NCBI RefSeq assembly: GCF_002127325.2
Contig: NC_035433.2
Span: 123,224,088 to 123,288,087, forward strand
From: Helianthus annuus
Taxonomy: Eukaryota; Streptophyta; Magnoliopsida; Asterales; Asteraceae
Length of the DNA: 64,000 nt
Reading direction: 5' to 3'
Below, piece after piece: positions 24,901 through 37,583 of the stretch; the stretch's first letter is position 1, and every line of letters starts with the position of its first letter. The notes below the pieces were generated by a model, which made no database searches, was not told the DNA's origin, and saw only the letters and a program-made list of their open reading frames with translations. A program made the translations under genes and the position numbers.

Positions 24901-25409
24901 TGAACTTTCGACCGTTTTCGGAAACTTCCTTTTTGAAGATTCCGAAGAGTATCGGTCAGATTATGAACACGCTCAATAGAGTAGTGACTATAGGCGTTCA
25001 CCAACGCTTTCCAAACCGAAAAGGCGGTGTTATGTCTGATGGTTTCAGCCATCGATATTTCGGTGAGGGTAGAGTTAATGAGGAGAAGATCTTTTTGGTC
25101 ATTTGCTTTCCATGAAACGAATTCTGGATTCGCAATAATTTTGTCTTCGGCGGTGATAGTTTCGGGTGGAACAGGAATCGAACCATCAATATGCCCAGCG
25201 AGTTTGAGGTATATGAGGACAGGGGTGACTTGTTTTTCCCATGTAAGATAGTTGGTTGAGTTGAGTTTAATGTTGATTAAATGGGTTAGGGAATGGAGAG
25301 GGATGGAGGATTGGTCTGTGGTGTTGGAGATGATGATGGTGATGAAAAAAAGGGAATAACAATCAGTAGAAGAAAGAAGAAAAAAAACTGGACAGAAGAA
25401 GGTATTAGG
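21954..25409 (-). pseudogene. Inverted copia copy: gag, protease, integrase, RT
   Basis: Reading the minus strand from 25409: leader, then gag (ISNTTDQSSIPLHSLTHLIN) whose start codon is ATC instead of ATG at 25331-25329, a frame break near 24890, the knuckle CQLCRPDGHYAPAC and protease VDSGAPTHMLKN near 24500-24420, GAG-pre-integrase (WHSHLGHVSF), a stop TAA near 23870 (Gln in the forward copy), integrase (DDYSRFTWFYPLKAK, QSDGGTEFTNN) and RT (GSKWIYRIKYKADGS, YVDDIII near 21990). It stops at the gypsy-1 insertion and continues at 14055. No LTR accompanies it. Product if intact: copia gag-pol; here non-functional. Confidence 0.88.
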
Positions 25410-25520
25410 TCCATCATCATGTCCAACCCCACAGACACTTCTTCCATCCCACTCCATTCCCTAACCCATTTAATTAACATCAAACTCAATTCAACAAACT
25501 ACCTTACTTGGAAAAACAAG
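25410..25520 (+). pseudogene. Forward copia copy: N-terminus of gag
   Basis: ATG at 25419 opens MSNPTDTSSIPLHSLTHLIN and continues to NYLTWKN, where gypsy-2 interrupts it; coding resumes at 46971 (QVTPVLTYL in the matching frame). The junction with the inverted copy lies at about 25410, immediately before the start codon. Confidence 0.88.
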
Positions 25521-28267
25521 TGTCACACCCCTATTTTCCACGTGTTACCGGTGGGCCCGGTGGGGAGTATCGTGACGTAGTTGATATCATCATAGTCAAA
25601 TAACACAAATTTAAAATGCACAGCGGAAGCAAAAAGATAGATTTATTTCAACCGAATAAATATTGCAATGTTAAGTATCACAAACAGTTGAAATAGATCC
25701 ACAGGCGGATCAAAAGAATAAGGAAAATTGTTCAACAGATTTATTTGCATCTAAGCTTGCGAGACTCTAAGAGATGCTAAGGAGAGGGCAGCCTATTACG
25801 CATAGTACCTGTACTTAATCTTTTTGGGAAAATACGTCAGTTTACACTGGTAAATACAATTTAACTGACTCATTTTGAAAAGGTTTAAAATTGATTTAAA
25901 TGCATATGGCATAAAAAGATTTTTATTACTTGGGATAATTATTTGAATATAAACTTTTAAAAGACTTACATGTTTCTTATGCGTCCAGTAGCCCGGGTCT
26001 ACACCGGGTTAAAGATTAATAGACACACCACTTGATATAATACCGCAACGGTTTAACCCAAAACCGGCGGTTATACCTTAATATTTATTTAGGTACAACG
26101 GGTGTACGCCTACACCCGTATGCTTAGGTCATGGCCATTTCGTAAAATGATGCCAAGGATATCCGGGACATGGTCATTAACCCCCCAAAGGCTTTAAGCA
26201 AACAAAACAATTTTAACGGGTCATTTCAATGATTTAACCTACATTTGATTAAAGATTCAATGCCCGACCAAGCGGTATTTTATATACCGTACCCCAAGCA
26301 CGTATAGGGAAAATAAGTTAAAAGTATTTACCTGAGCAAGTATTGTCACAATAAGCAAGTGCAAATATATTTTACTGGATCTTCTATTCTGGAACGAAGG
26401 TTTATAATAACCTATTAGAATCTTAACGGGTCCTTAATTTAGCCTAAGCTTAGACCGGTTAGTTTTTAAAGAAAGAATACGGTTCAATCGCATGGAAGGC
26501 GAAGACCGGTTTAGAATGCGGTGTTGACCCGACAAGCTTGCATGCTTGTTTAATGTGGGTAACATAATCACATTCTGGATTTTGAGACAATAATGAGATG
26601 GTTTGACCCGTTTCGGCTAAAATGTGTAAACTAGTTACATAAGCCGACCCGAACGCGAAAGTGCGTAACGGGTAACCATATGAATCATATACAAGTTCCC
26701 TGAGTTAATATGCACTAAATATGTTGTGATATCAGTAAGATATACAAGTTCCCTGAGTTAATATGCACAAACTATGCCTCATAAGGGCATTTTGGTCATT
26801 TTAAAGGGTATAAAAGAGTTTAATTAGTAACCTGAGTTACAGGTCTGAATAAATCAGTAAATATACTTATTTTAATGGGTTATAACAGTAAGATATCATA
26901 TATATGTGAAATTTATTAATTATAACCATATTATGCACCGTAGGGGCATTTTGGTAATTTCACATAAGCCAAAAAGGTCAAAACTGAAAATCTGAATTTA
27001 AAACCTTTGTTTACTGCTATAATATAAAAATTTACTGAATATATCAGTAGGTATCACATCTTATATATATAAACTAATTTTGATACATACTATGTCGTAA
27101 AAATGCTTAAAAAGGCGATTTGGAGCCATTTCCGGGTTTTGTATAGAAAGCTGATATTTTTATAATTCCAGAAGGCTCAAAATAATTTATTTAACATAAT
27201 AAATCAGTAGAAAAAGGTTTGAGGTCAAAAGGATTTATAAAACTCATTTTATAGCCCAAAAGGGCAAAATCGGCAATAACCGAAATAAGCTTAAAACTCT
27301 AAGTTATGCTCAGCCTAAAAATAAATAAAAATCTCCAAAAATCCCAAAATATTATTTTATATCAGTAGGGAAAAATTTTGATATTAAAATTTGGGTTTAG
27401 ATAGGCTATACGCTAATTACGTCATTTATTTACTAAAAAGGCTTCTAATTACGCTAATGAGCATAACTCTAAATCTAGACCTCAAACTGATGTAAAATTT
27501 TAGGTACAAGTTTATAAATCAGTAACTAAGGTGTCTACTCTTTTATATTTTCAAAATCATAATTTAAGGTGGAAAGGGCATAATAGTCAACATTTAGGCA
27601 ATTAACGTAAACTTGCATAATAATCGGATATCTAATGAACCAGGTTGTATAATCACAGAGGGTCATACTAACATGTAAATAGGTCCAAAAGAAGCTCTAA
27701 GGCAATCCTAAACTTGGCTTAAACGGGTCAGAACTGAAAGTCAAAGCATAAGTCAAACTATGCGACTTTCGGTTCCAAACCGAACCTAAACTGAAAATTG
27801 TCGAGTTGAACATGTTTAGGCATGTTCTTATACTAATTACCAAGTTATATTAATGAAAAACAGGTTGCATGAATCCTACATTGCTAATTATGCATTAATT
27901 TGAAAATAAGCATTCTGTTGACTTTCTAAAGTAAGCTTTGACCCGACAATTGACATAGTTAGAGTGGGAATCTGAGAATACCCTTTTAAGGGTTTATTAC
28001 CCACATAATTACCTACTTATAGGTATTTTTAATTCGAGATTTGACTGGATAATTATAGCTTAATCTCGAAGTCAAACCTTAATTACGACGGTTTGACTTT
28101 AAGCTAATTAACTAAGCTAAACTTAATTAAGAATGATTAGGATCACTTACAATGGTCCTAAGTATGATTAGGGATGTTTAGAAAACTTGTTGAAGTCCAG
28201 AAAAGCTCCAGAGCAATGCTTCAAGTGAGTTGAGTGAGCAAGTCTCAAAGTTCACAACTTCTTCTTC

Positions 28268-28275
28268 TTATATAC
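28268..28275 (-). promoter_or_regulatory. TATA box of the gypsy-2 3' LTR
   Basis: The minus strand reads TATATAAG within GCAGTATATAAGAAG; the equivalent in the other LTR is at about 37107-37114. It lies about 180 bp downstream of the palindrome array. Confidence 0.6.
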
Positions 28276-28450
28276 TGCACCAAATGTCACAAGATCTTGC
28301 CAAGTAACTCTACAAATGTTGTCAGATGATCCCAGGTGCCCTTATGTGGCTAAATACCACTTATCCAGCCCCTGATTACAAAAACCATACAAATAAGGCG
28401 GTGGAACTGGCTGAACAGGCAGTTGTCCAAAACCTGCTGCCAGCGACAGG

Positions 28451-28642
28451 CTTACGAACCGTAAGCCAAATCCCTTGCGGTCCGTATCCATCTCTTACGG
28501 ACCGTAAGCTGAGGTGGTTGCGGTCCGTAACCGACCCTGGTCTGATGCGCCTAGACATGATTCTTTTGGACCGTATGCTTAACTGGTGTCGGTCCGTAAC
28601 CGATCCTTGCGGACCGTAAGCTTTAGGCCATACGGTCCGTAA
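28451..28642 (-). repeat. Palindrome array (CTTACGG-A-CCGTAAG type), gypsy-2 3' LTR
   Basis: Eight full or partial copies of a 15-bp palindrome in about 190 bp, e.g. 28451-28465, 28494-28508 (perfect) and 28606-28620. Several copies have CpG-type losses compared with the other LTR. Confidence 0.85.
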
Positions 28643-29141
28643 CCGATGACCAGAATCCAAAATTTTTGCAAACTTCCAAATTTTGACCATGCAAATTTGT
28701 AGTGTCCGAATTCTCATGTTTTCTCTGCAGTAGGGGACCATATGGGCAGGCTTTTGCATGCCTTGCATGAACTTTCACATTTTGGATCTTTATGGCAAGC
28801 TTTGAAATGACGGAATTCTCAAGAATACATGTTTAGCTCAAGTTCAATCCCTTTAATCAAGTATTGTAAATTTCTAATCATTGTAGTAATATTTTAAGAA
28901 TCCAATTTCCATAAAAATGGGATTTTATTTATTTAGAAACAACCGGCTAATATATTAGATGTTTATCAAAACGATTTAAGGATCTTGGGATTTATAACTT
29001 GGGTCGCTCAGAGGTGTTTTAATAACATGTCGCCCTTTTTAAATCCTACCACACATCTTTATTTGATCCGGGTTCCTGACTCGTTTGTCTTACATGACAC
29101 GTGTCTTTATTTTATTGGGTATGATTTTGCGAGGTGTTACA

Positions 29142-29155
29142 TCCTCACCCCTTTA
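29142..29155 (-). other. Gypsy-2 polypurine tract
   Basis: The minus strand reads AAAGGGGTGAGGA up to the 3' LTR start at 29141. Confidence 0.85.
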
Positions 29156-29177
29156 AAAGAAATCTCGACCTCGAGAT

Positions 29178-32100
29178 TTACTGAAACAATTGAGGGTATT
29201 TTTCTTTCATTGTGGATTCTAATTCCCACGTATATTCGGGACCCCTACGGGCATCCCATTTCACCTTGACAATAGGCACATGCTTCCTTCGAAGCTTCTT
29301 TACCTGTCGATCCTCAATCGACAAAGGTTTTTCCACAAATTTCAAGCTCTCATCTATGTGCACATCTGTGTGTGGTATGACTAGCGATTCACCAGCTAGA
29401 CATTTCTTCAGATTGCAGACGTGGAACACATTGTGAATACCACTGAGCTCTTTAGGTAAGTTTAACTTATAAGCCACTGTTCCCACACATTCGATGATCT
29501 CAAATGGTCCTATATATCTCGGGCTTAACTTACCTTTCTTACCAAATCACATCACCCCTTTCCAGGGTGATACCTTAAGCAGAACTTTATCCCCAACCTC
29601 AAACTTCAGAGGTTTTCGCCATTTATCCGCATAGCTTTTCTGCCTATCCCTGGCAGCTTTCAGGCGGTCACGAATCTGGACAATCTTGTTTTGTCGTTTC
29701 GAAGACTAGGTCGGGACCTGACAACTGAGCTTCTCCTACTTCTACCTAAGAAATAGGCGTTCTGCATTTTCTACCATATAATGCCTCAAAAGGCGCAACC
29801 TGAATGCTGGTATGGTAGCTATTATTATAGGAGAACTCAACCAAGGGTAGATGCTTATCCTAACTACCACCTAAATCAATCACACATGCACGAAGCATGT
29901 CTTCCAGGGTTTGAATGGTACGCTCGCTCTGCCCAAAGACTGTTGGAAACTTTTCCAAAAGTGTGACGTGTATCTGGTATCTCTATCAGAGATAATGGCC
30001 ACATGTACTCCATGCAGAGATACAATCTTATCAACATACAATTGGGCTAACATGTCAGAACTGTAAGTTTCCTTAATGGGTAGGAAATGTGCTGACTTAG
30101 TCAGTCTATCTACTATCACCCATATAGTATCATTCCCTTTCTTTGTCTTTGGCAACTTGGTGATGAAATCCATCGTCACCATTTCCCATTTCCAAGTGGG
30201 AATTTTAGGCTGTTGTAGCAAACCTGACGGCTTCTGATGTTCAGCTTTGACTTGTGCACACGTCAAACATTTAGCTACATGGGCAGCTATAGACTTTTTC
30301 AAGCCTATCCACCAATAGTTTGCCTTTAAATCCTGGTACATCTTATTAGCTCCAGGATGAACAGAATATTTGGAACTGTGGGCTTCCTGAAGGATGCCAT
30401 CCCGAAGTCCTCCATAAACAGGAACCCATATTCTTCCATTTAATCTCAGGATTCCGTCCTTGCCATAGGATAACTGTTCTTCAGTCATTCCTAGCTTTTC
30501 ATCAGGATAGTTAGCTTCCAACACAGCTTCCTTCTGTGCAGCTAACAACCTTTCATTCAAACTGTTCTTGATTTCAATGCTTTTGGCATTGATTCTTATC
30601 GGCTTCACTCTTTCTTTTCTACTCAAGGCATCTGCGACTACATTGGCCTTGCCTGGATGATATCTTATTTCGCAGTCATAATCGTTCAAGGTTTCCATCC
30701 AACGTCGCTGCCTCATATTTAAATCTTTCTGATTGAACAAATGCTGAAGGCTTTTGTGATCAGAATAGATCACACACTTAGTTCCATACAGATAATGCCT
30801 CCACAGTTTTAGTGCGAATACAACGGCACCCAGCTCCAAGTCATGGGTGGTGTAGTTCTTTTCGTGCACTTTCAACTGTCGTGAAGCATAGGTAATGACC
30901 TTGCCTTTTTGCATAAGCACACATCCCATCCCGGTGTGTGATGCATCACAATACACTACAAACTCCTCGGTTCCTTCAGGTAACGTCAGCACTGGAGCGT
31001 TGCTCAACTTCTGCTTCAAAATATCGAAGGATTCTTGCTGCTTAGGCCCCCAATTGAACTTGCTATTCTTGCGAGTGAGAAGAGTCAGGGGTGCTGCAAT
31101 TCTTGAGAAGTTTTCAATAAAGCGTCTGTAGTATCCTGCCAATCCTAGGAAACTGCGAATCTCCGTAGGCGTCTTCGGCTCTTGCCAGTTCATGATAGCT
31201 TCAATCTTAGCGGGATCTACTTGGATACCACGCTCACTAACAACATGTCCAAGGAATTGGACTTCACGAAGCTAGAACTCACACTTTGAGAATTTGGCAT
31301 AGAGCTTTTCTTGATGAAGCAGTTTCAGAATGCAACGGAGATGCTTCTCATGGTCAGCTTGGTTCTTCGAGTAAATGAGGATGTCATCGATGAAGACAAC
31401 GACGAATTTAATCAAATAAGGCTTGCAGACGCGATTCATGAGATCCATGAATGCGGCAGGTGCATTAGTGAGCCCAAAAGGCATCACTAGAAACTCGTAA
31501 TGACCATAACAAGTCCTAAATGCAGTCTTGTGCACATCTTCATCTTTGACCTTCAATTGGTGATAGCCTGACCTCAGATCAATCTTGGAAAAGTAGCTTG
31601 CTCCTTGTAACTGATCGAACAGATCATCGATCTTGGGCAAAGGATACCTATTCTTGATAGTGACCTTATTAAGCTCATGGTAATCGATGCATAGACGCAT
31701 CGACCCATCTTTCTTCTTGACAAACAAGATTGGCGCTCCCCATGGAGACGAGCTAGGTCTAATGAAACCTTTGGCTAGCAAATCATCTAACTGCGTCCTC
31801 AATTCCTTCATCTCTGTTAGTGCTAACCTATAAGGTACTCTTGCAATAGGTGCTGCTCCTGGAATGATGTCAATTCTGAACTCTACTTGTCTATCTGGTG
31901 GCAAACCAGGTAGTTCCTCCGAGAAAACTTCAGGGTATTCAGAAATGACTGGAATATCTTCAATCTTGGGTCTTTGCTCATCAATGGTCACTTGTGCCAT
32001 ATAAATGACACAACCCTTCTTTAAACATCTGGATGCCTTGAGCATAGCCACCTGCTCAGGCAATCCATGCTGGGTATCTCCCTGAATGGTAAGTGGCTCA

Positions 32101-33722
32101 CCAGACGGAGTCTTGATCACCACTAGCTTCTTGTTGCATACAATCTGGGCTTGGTTGTGCGATAACCAATCCATGCCTATCACTATATCGAAACCTGCTA
32201 GCTTAAACGGAAGCAAGGACAAAGGAAAGGAGTGGTTCCTAATGGATATGACACATCCATCTAATACAGTCGAAGCAGTTTCTATGGTTCCATCAGCTAA
32301 TTCCATTTCATACTTCACACTTAAGGTTTTAACGGGCATTTTCAGTAATTCACAAAACTTATTATCTACAAACGATTTATCTGCTCCCGAATCAAATAAT
32401 ACTCTTGCGTAGATATCATTAATAAGAAAAGTACTTGTTATGACATTATCGTTCTGGATCGCCTCCTGTGCGTTCATCTGGAAGACCCTTGCATTGGTCT
32501 TCTTTCCTTTTTCAGCTTTCTTCGTGGCTTTTGGGCAATTTGTCTTAATATGCCCTTTTTCATTGCAACTGTAGCAAGTTGCATCCTTCAGTTTCTTGCA
32601 TTCTAGGGTCTTATGCTCAGTTGATTTGCAAATCCCACATGGCCTTGGCTGAGACTGGGATTTTGAGTCATATCTGCACTTTCCAAAGTGGTGCTTCTTG
32701 CAAACCTTACACTTGGGCTTATCTCCAGATTGATCCCCATCCTTCTTAGATTCAGACCCCTTCTTGTGGTCGTTGTTTCCTCTGTGCTTCTTGTTTGAAC
32801 GTCGTGAATTATCATCATCACGCTTTCTCTTTTTTGCATCCGTGTTCCTCAGCGATCTCTGCCGGACCGCGTCCAATGTGAGGGACAAGGATATATCGGC
32901 TACAGGCCTGAATGTAGTTGGCCGAGAGGCCTTCACACTTGCCTTGATTTCAGGGGCTAAACCCCCAATAATACGAGCTATTCTTTTAGGTTCCGGGGTC
33001 ACCAGATACGGAACCAATCTTGACATAGTATTAAAGCTCGTAAGGTAAGCTTGACTGTCAAGGTTCTTCATAACCAATGATAAGAAATCAGACTCGATCT
33101 TTTCCACCTCATGCTGAGGGCAGTAGTTTTCCTTGATAAGAGCGACAAATTGATCCCATGTCATATTGTACAGTGGAATCTTCCCGGTAGCTTGAATTAA
33201 CAATCTCCACCAGGCTAGGGCCTCACCCTTGAAAGACTAGGATACAAACTTCACGATATCCCTTTCAGCACATCCACTTATATCTACAATAGTGTCCATC
33301 TCATCTAACCAGGTCATGCAATCCACAACCCCTTTCTCCCCAGTGAAATCCTGGGGCTTGCATGAAACAAAGTACTTGTAGGTGCAACCTTTAGCACGAG
33401 GCTTATCATCAAATACAATCTTTTTGGATGGAATACTGTTTTGGTTTGAGAAATGTCGATCATCATCTTTCTTGGATTCCTCTTTCTTAGGTTTAGGTTG
33501 AATAGAGGGTGGCTTGCTGTGAGCTTCAGAATGAGTTTTAAGCTTGGAGTGCGGTGTAGATAGGGTCCTACTTCGAGTCCCACTAGACTCGCTATTCTAC
33601 CGATCCAAAGCCCTTGAAACAGCATTATCAACTAGTGCTTGCAGCTCTGCACCAGTCAGCTGTATCCTAGCATTCTCGTGGTTTTCCACCGGATGACTGT
33701 TTACCTCATCCGACCCAGCCAT
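29178..33722 (-). pseudogene. Gypsy-2 gag-pol, broken
   Basis: ATG at 33722 opens MAGSDEVNSHPVEN. Stops: TAG at plus 33597-33599; TAG at 33237-33239 (a Gln is expected before [10 protein letters not shown]). The frame 33203-31272 then carries the gag core, Cys/His clusters ([40 protein letters not shown]), protease [13 protein letters not shown] and RT to KFSKCEF, where TAG (31272-31274) replaces Trp. The frame from 31193 to 29880 has RNase H ([14 protein letters not shown]), integrase HHCC and core. A deletion with frameshift near 29950 removes about 20 codons between SFQQSL and [10 protein letters not shown]. The chromodomain (VKVKWDARRGPEYTW) is in 29486-29178. Domains are clear, function lost. 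Confidence 0.9.
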
Positions 33723-34715
33723 GTAGCTTCAATTGCTACATATAGAAAAATAATGGGCAAGGTTTTATTTAGAAGCTTTTACAGTATTTTATGTTTTATT
33801 AACCATGGTTTTAATAGCCATTTTGGTTAATTTGTTAATTATTCATGTATTCAGGACCTTTATTATAATCCTATATTCTAATTTAATAATAGCACAAAAA
33901 GGGCATAGTCATAGAGACAAATTTAATATATAAACCAAGACTTTTACGGAGTCAAGGTATAAAGGCTTAAATCAAAGTTTATTGCCTTATTCTAGACAGG
34001 GAGTTATAAGCTACTACTGTCTTTAGTCCAAAAGGACATTAGTTATAGCCCGCAGGCACTTCATCCTTAAGGGATGGTTATATAATTAAGGGAATTTAAA
34101 TAACCCAACTAAAAGATGACCTATGTAATTTTATCGCATCACAGTTTGTCATGAAATGTTAACAGGCATTCAGATGTTAACAAGAATTGGAATCTTTTGT
34201 ATAGGTTCTACCATCTTGGCCATGTCTGCAACGACATATAGGCTAGGTTTTACCTTTAAGATTCTTTTAATAATTAACACAGAATAGTCCTAAATTGAGA
34301 TGTTAATATGGATCTGAATCTAACTATGGAACTACCATCTTGGCCCTGTCTTATGATGACACATGGCTAGGTTTTGTCCTTTTTAGAATTTGCCATTTTA
34401 ATATAATGGTAGATCTTTTAATAAAGAAAATTTATTTTCACTTATTTTATGTTTCATGCACATAATTAATAATAAACAAAATGAAAATTTAAATTAAACA
34501 TCTTATTAATAATTCAAGCAGTACATTTTTGCCCTAAACGGGACTTCTACAAAAATAACATGCCCACGCAGGGGCAGAGTACAAAAAGACAAGCCCACAC
34601 AGGGGCTGAATACTGAAGCAAAAGTGCACGCAGGGACTTGAGTACAACTAAATAAAATAAATAAACAAAGGTCTTCAATGACCCTTTCTTTTGGACTTCC
34701 CCTTGAGTAGGTCTG
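33723..34715 (-). other. Gypsy-2 leader, PBS deleted
   Basis: About 1 kb between the gag ATG and the point where LTR similarity begins. No TGGTATCAGAGC-like site and no LTR terminus were found, so a deletion removed the PBS and about 290 bp of U5/R. Short unit-like strings (CACGCAGGGGC, CACACAGGGGC, CACGCAGGGAC) recur near 34563-34636. No coding frame recognised. Confidence 0.6.
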
Positions 34716-37583
34716 CACTTAATCTTTTTGGAAAAATACGTCAGTTTACACTGGTAAATACAATTTAACTGACTCATTTTGAAAAGGTTTAAAATTGATT
34801 TAAATGCATATGGCATAAAAATATTTTTATAACTTGGGATAATTATTTGAATATAAACTTGTAAAAGATTTACATGTTTCTTATGCGTCCAGTAGCCCGA
34901 GTCTACATCGGGCTAAAGATTACTAGACACACCACTTGATATAATCCCGCAACGGTTTAACCCAAAACCAGCGGTTATACCTTAATATTTATTTAGGCAC
35001 AATGGGTGTAAGCCTACACACGTATGCTTAGGTCGTGGCCATTTCGTAAAATGATGCCAAGGATGTCCGGGACATGGTCATTAACCCCCCAAAGGCTTTA
35101 AGCAAGCAAAACAATTTTAACGGGTTATTTCAATGATTTAACCTACATTTGATTAAAGATTCAATGCCCGACCAAGCGGTATTTTATATACCGTACCCCA
35201 AGCCCGTATAGGAAAAATAAGTTAAAAGTATTTACCTGAGCAAGTATTGTCACAATAAGCAAGTGCAAATATATTTTACTGGATCTCCTATTCTGGAACG
35301 AAGGTTTATAATAACCTATTAGAATCTTAACGGGTCCTTAATTTAGCCTAAGCTTAGACCGGTTAGTTTTTAAAGAAAGAATACGGTTCAATCGCATGGA
35401 AGGCGAAGACCGGTTTAGAATGTGGTGTTGACCCGACAAGCTTGCATGCTTGTTTAATATGGGTAACATAATCACATTCTGGATTTTGAGACAATAATGA
35501 TATGGTTTGACCCGTTTCGGCTAAAATGTGTAAACTAGTTACATAAGCCGACCCGAACGCGAAAGTGCGTAACGGGTAACCATATGAATCATATACAAGT
35601 TCCCTGAGTTAATATGCACTAAATATGTTGTGATATCAGTAAGATATTTTCTATTATGCCCAAAATGATTTTAAACACAAACTATGCCTCATAAGGGCAT
35701 TTTGGTCATTTTAAAGGGTATAAAAGAGTTTAATTAGTAACCTGAGTTACAGGTCTGAATAAATCAGTAAATATACTTAATTTAATGGGTTATAACAGTA
35801 AGATATCATATATATGTGAAATTTATTAATTATCACCATATTATGCACCGTAGGGGCATTTTGGTAATTTCACATAAGCCAAAAAGGTCAAAACTGAAAA
35901 TCTAAATTTAAAACCTTTGTTTACTGCTATAATATAAAAACTTACTGAATATATCATTAGGTATCACATCTTATATATATAAACTAATTTTGATACATAC
36001 TATGTCGTAAAAATGCTTAAAAAGGCGATTTGGAGCCATTTCCGGGTTTTGTATAGAAAGCTGATATTTTTATAATTCCAGAAGGCTCAAAATAATTTAT
36101 TTAACATAATAAATCAGTAGAAAAAGGTTTGAGGTCAAAAGGATTTATAAAACTCATTTTATAGCCCAAAAGGGCAAAATCAGCAATAACCGAAATAAGC
36201 TTAAAACTCTAAGTTATGCTCAGCCTAAAATAAATAAAAATCTCCAAAAATCCCAAAGTATAATTTTATATCAGTAGGTAAAAAGTTTGATATTAAAATT
36301 TGGGTTTAGATTGGCTATATGCTAATTACGTCATTTATTTACTAAAAAGGCTTCTAATTACGCTAATGAGCATAACTCTAAATCTAGACCTCAAACTGAT
36401 GTAAAATTTTAGGTACAAGTTTATAAATCAGTAACTAAGGTGTCTACTCTTTTATATTTTCAAAAATCATAATTTAAGGGGTGGAAAGGGCATAATAGTC
36501 AACATTTAGGCAATTAACGGAAACTTGCATAATAATTGGATATCTAATGAACCAGGTTGTATAATCACAGAGGGTTATACTAAAATGTAAATAGATCCAA
36601 AAGAAGCTCTAAGGCAATCCTAAACTTGGCTTAAACGGGTCAGAACTGAAAGTCAAAGCATAAGTCAAACTATGCAACTTTCGGTTCCAAACCGAACCTA
36701 AAATAGGTTGCATGAATCCTACATTGCTAATTATGCATTAATTTGAAAATAAGCATTCTGTTGACTTTTTAAAGTAAGCTTTGACCCGACAATTGACATA
36801 GTTAGAGTGGGAATCTGAGAATACCCTTTTAAGGGTTTATTACCCACATAATTACCTACTTATAGTTATTTTTAATTCGAGATTTGACTGGATAATTATA
36901 GCTTAATCTCGAAGTCAAACCTTAATTACGACGGTTTGACTTTTAGCTAATTAACTAAGCTAAACTTAATTAAGAATGATTAGGAACACTTACAATGGTC
37001 CTAAGTATGATTAGGGATGTTTAGAAAACTTGTTGAATTCAGAAAAGCTCCAGAGCAATGCTTCAAGTGAGTTGAGTGAGCAAGTCTCAAAGTTCACAAC
37101 TTCTTCTTATATAGTGCACCAAATGTCACAAGATCTTGCCAAGTAACTCTACAAATGTTGTGAGATGATACCAGGTGCCCCTATGTGGCTAAATACCACT
37201 TATCCAGCCCCTGATTTCGAAAACCATACAAATAAGGCGGTGGAACTGGCTGAACAGGCAGCTGTCCAAAACGTGCTGCCAGCGACAGGCTTACGGACCG
37301 TAAGCCAAATCCCTTGCGGTCCGTATCCATCTCTTACGGACCGTAAGCTTAGGTGGTTGCGGTCCGTAACCGACCCTGGTCTGATGCGCCCAGACATGAT
37401 TCTTGCGGACCGTATGCTTAACTGGTTGCGGTCCGTAACCGATCCTTGCGGACCGTAAGTTTTAGGCTATACGGTCCGTAACCGATGACCAGAATCCAAA
37501 ATTTTTGCAAACTTCCAAATTTTGACCATGCAAATTTGTGGTATCCTAATTCTCATGTTTTCTCTACAGTAGGGGACCATATG
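34716..37583 (-). repeat. Gypsy-2 5' LTR, first part (truncated)
   Basis: Aligns with 25811 onward of the 3' LTR. It is interrupted by gypsy-3 after ATATG (37579-37583) and continues at 46564. Confidence 0.9.
37290..37482 (-). repeat. Palindrome array, gypsy-2 5' LTR
   Basis: The same eight-copy array as in the other LTR, but with cleaner motifs (CTTACGG-A-CCGTAAG at 37290-37304; CTTGCGG forms at later copies). Confidence 0.85.

Larger units (their letters stand above)
25521..29141 (-). repeat. Gypsy-2 3' LTR (3621 bp)
   Basis: Unusually long LTR. Compared with the other copy it shows scattered substitutions and one local replacement: about 27 bp (26689-26715) is repeated at 26742-26768 in place of a longer unrelated stretch in the other LTR. 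It contains the GGTCCG palindrome array (28451-28642) and a TATA box (28268-28275). Confidence 0.9.

Noticed and set aside
25300..25460. Head-to-head copia copies as an assembly artefact
   Set aside because: The two copies differ at many sites, have different lengths and different nested insertions, and lie within exact TAGGA duplications; an artefact is not excluded but less likely.
28326..28619. Plus-strand 97-codon frame, repeated at 37165-37458
   Set aside because: It runs through the palindrome array of a minus-strand LTR and lacks any protein motif; its duplication follows from the LTR duplication.
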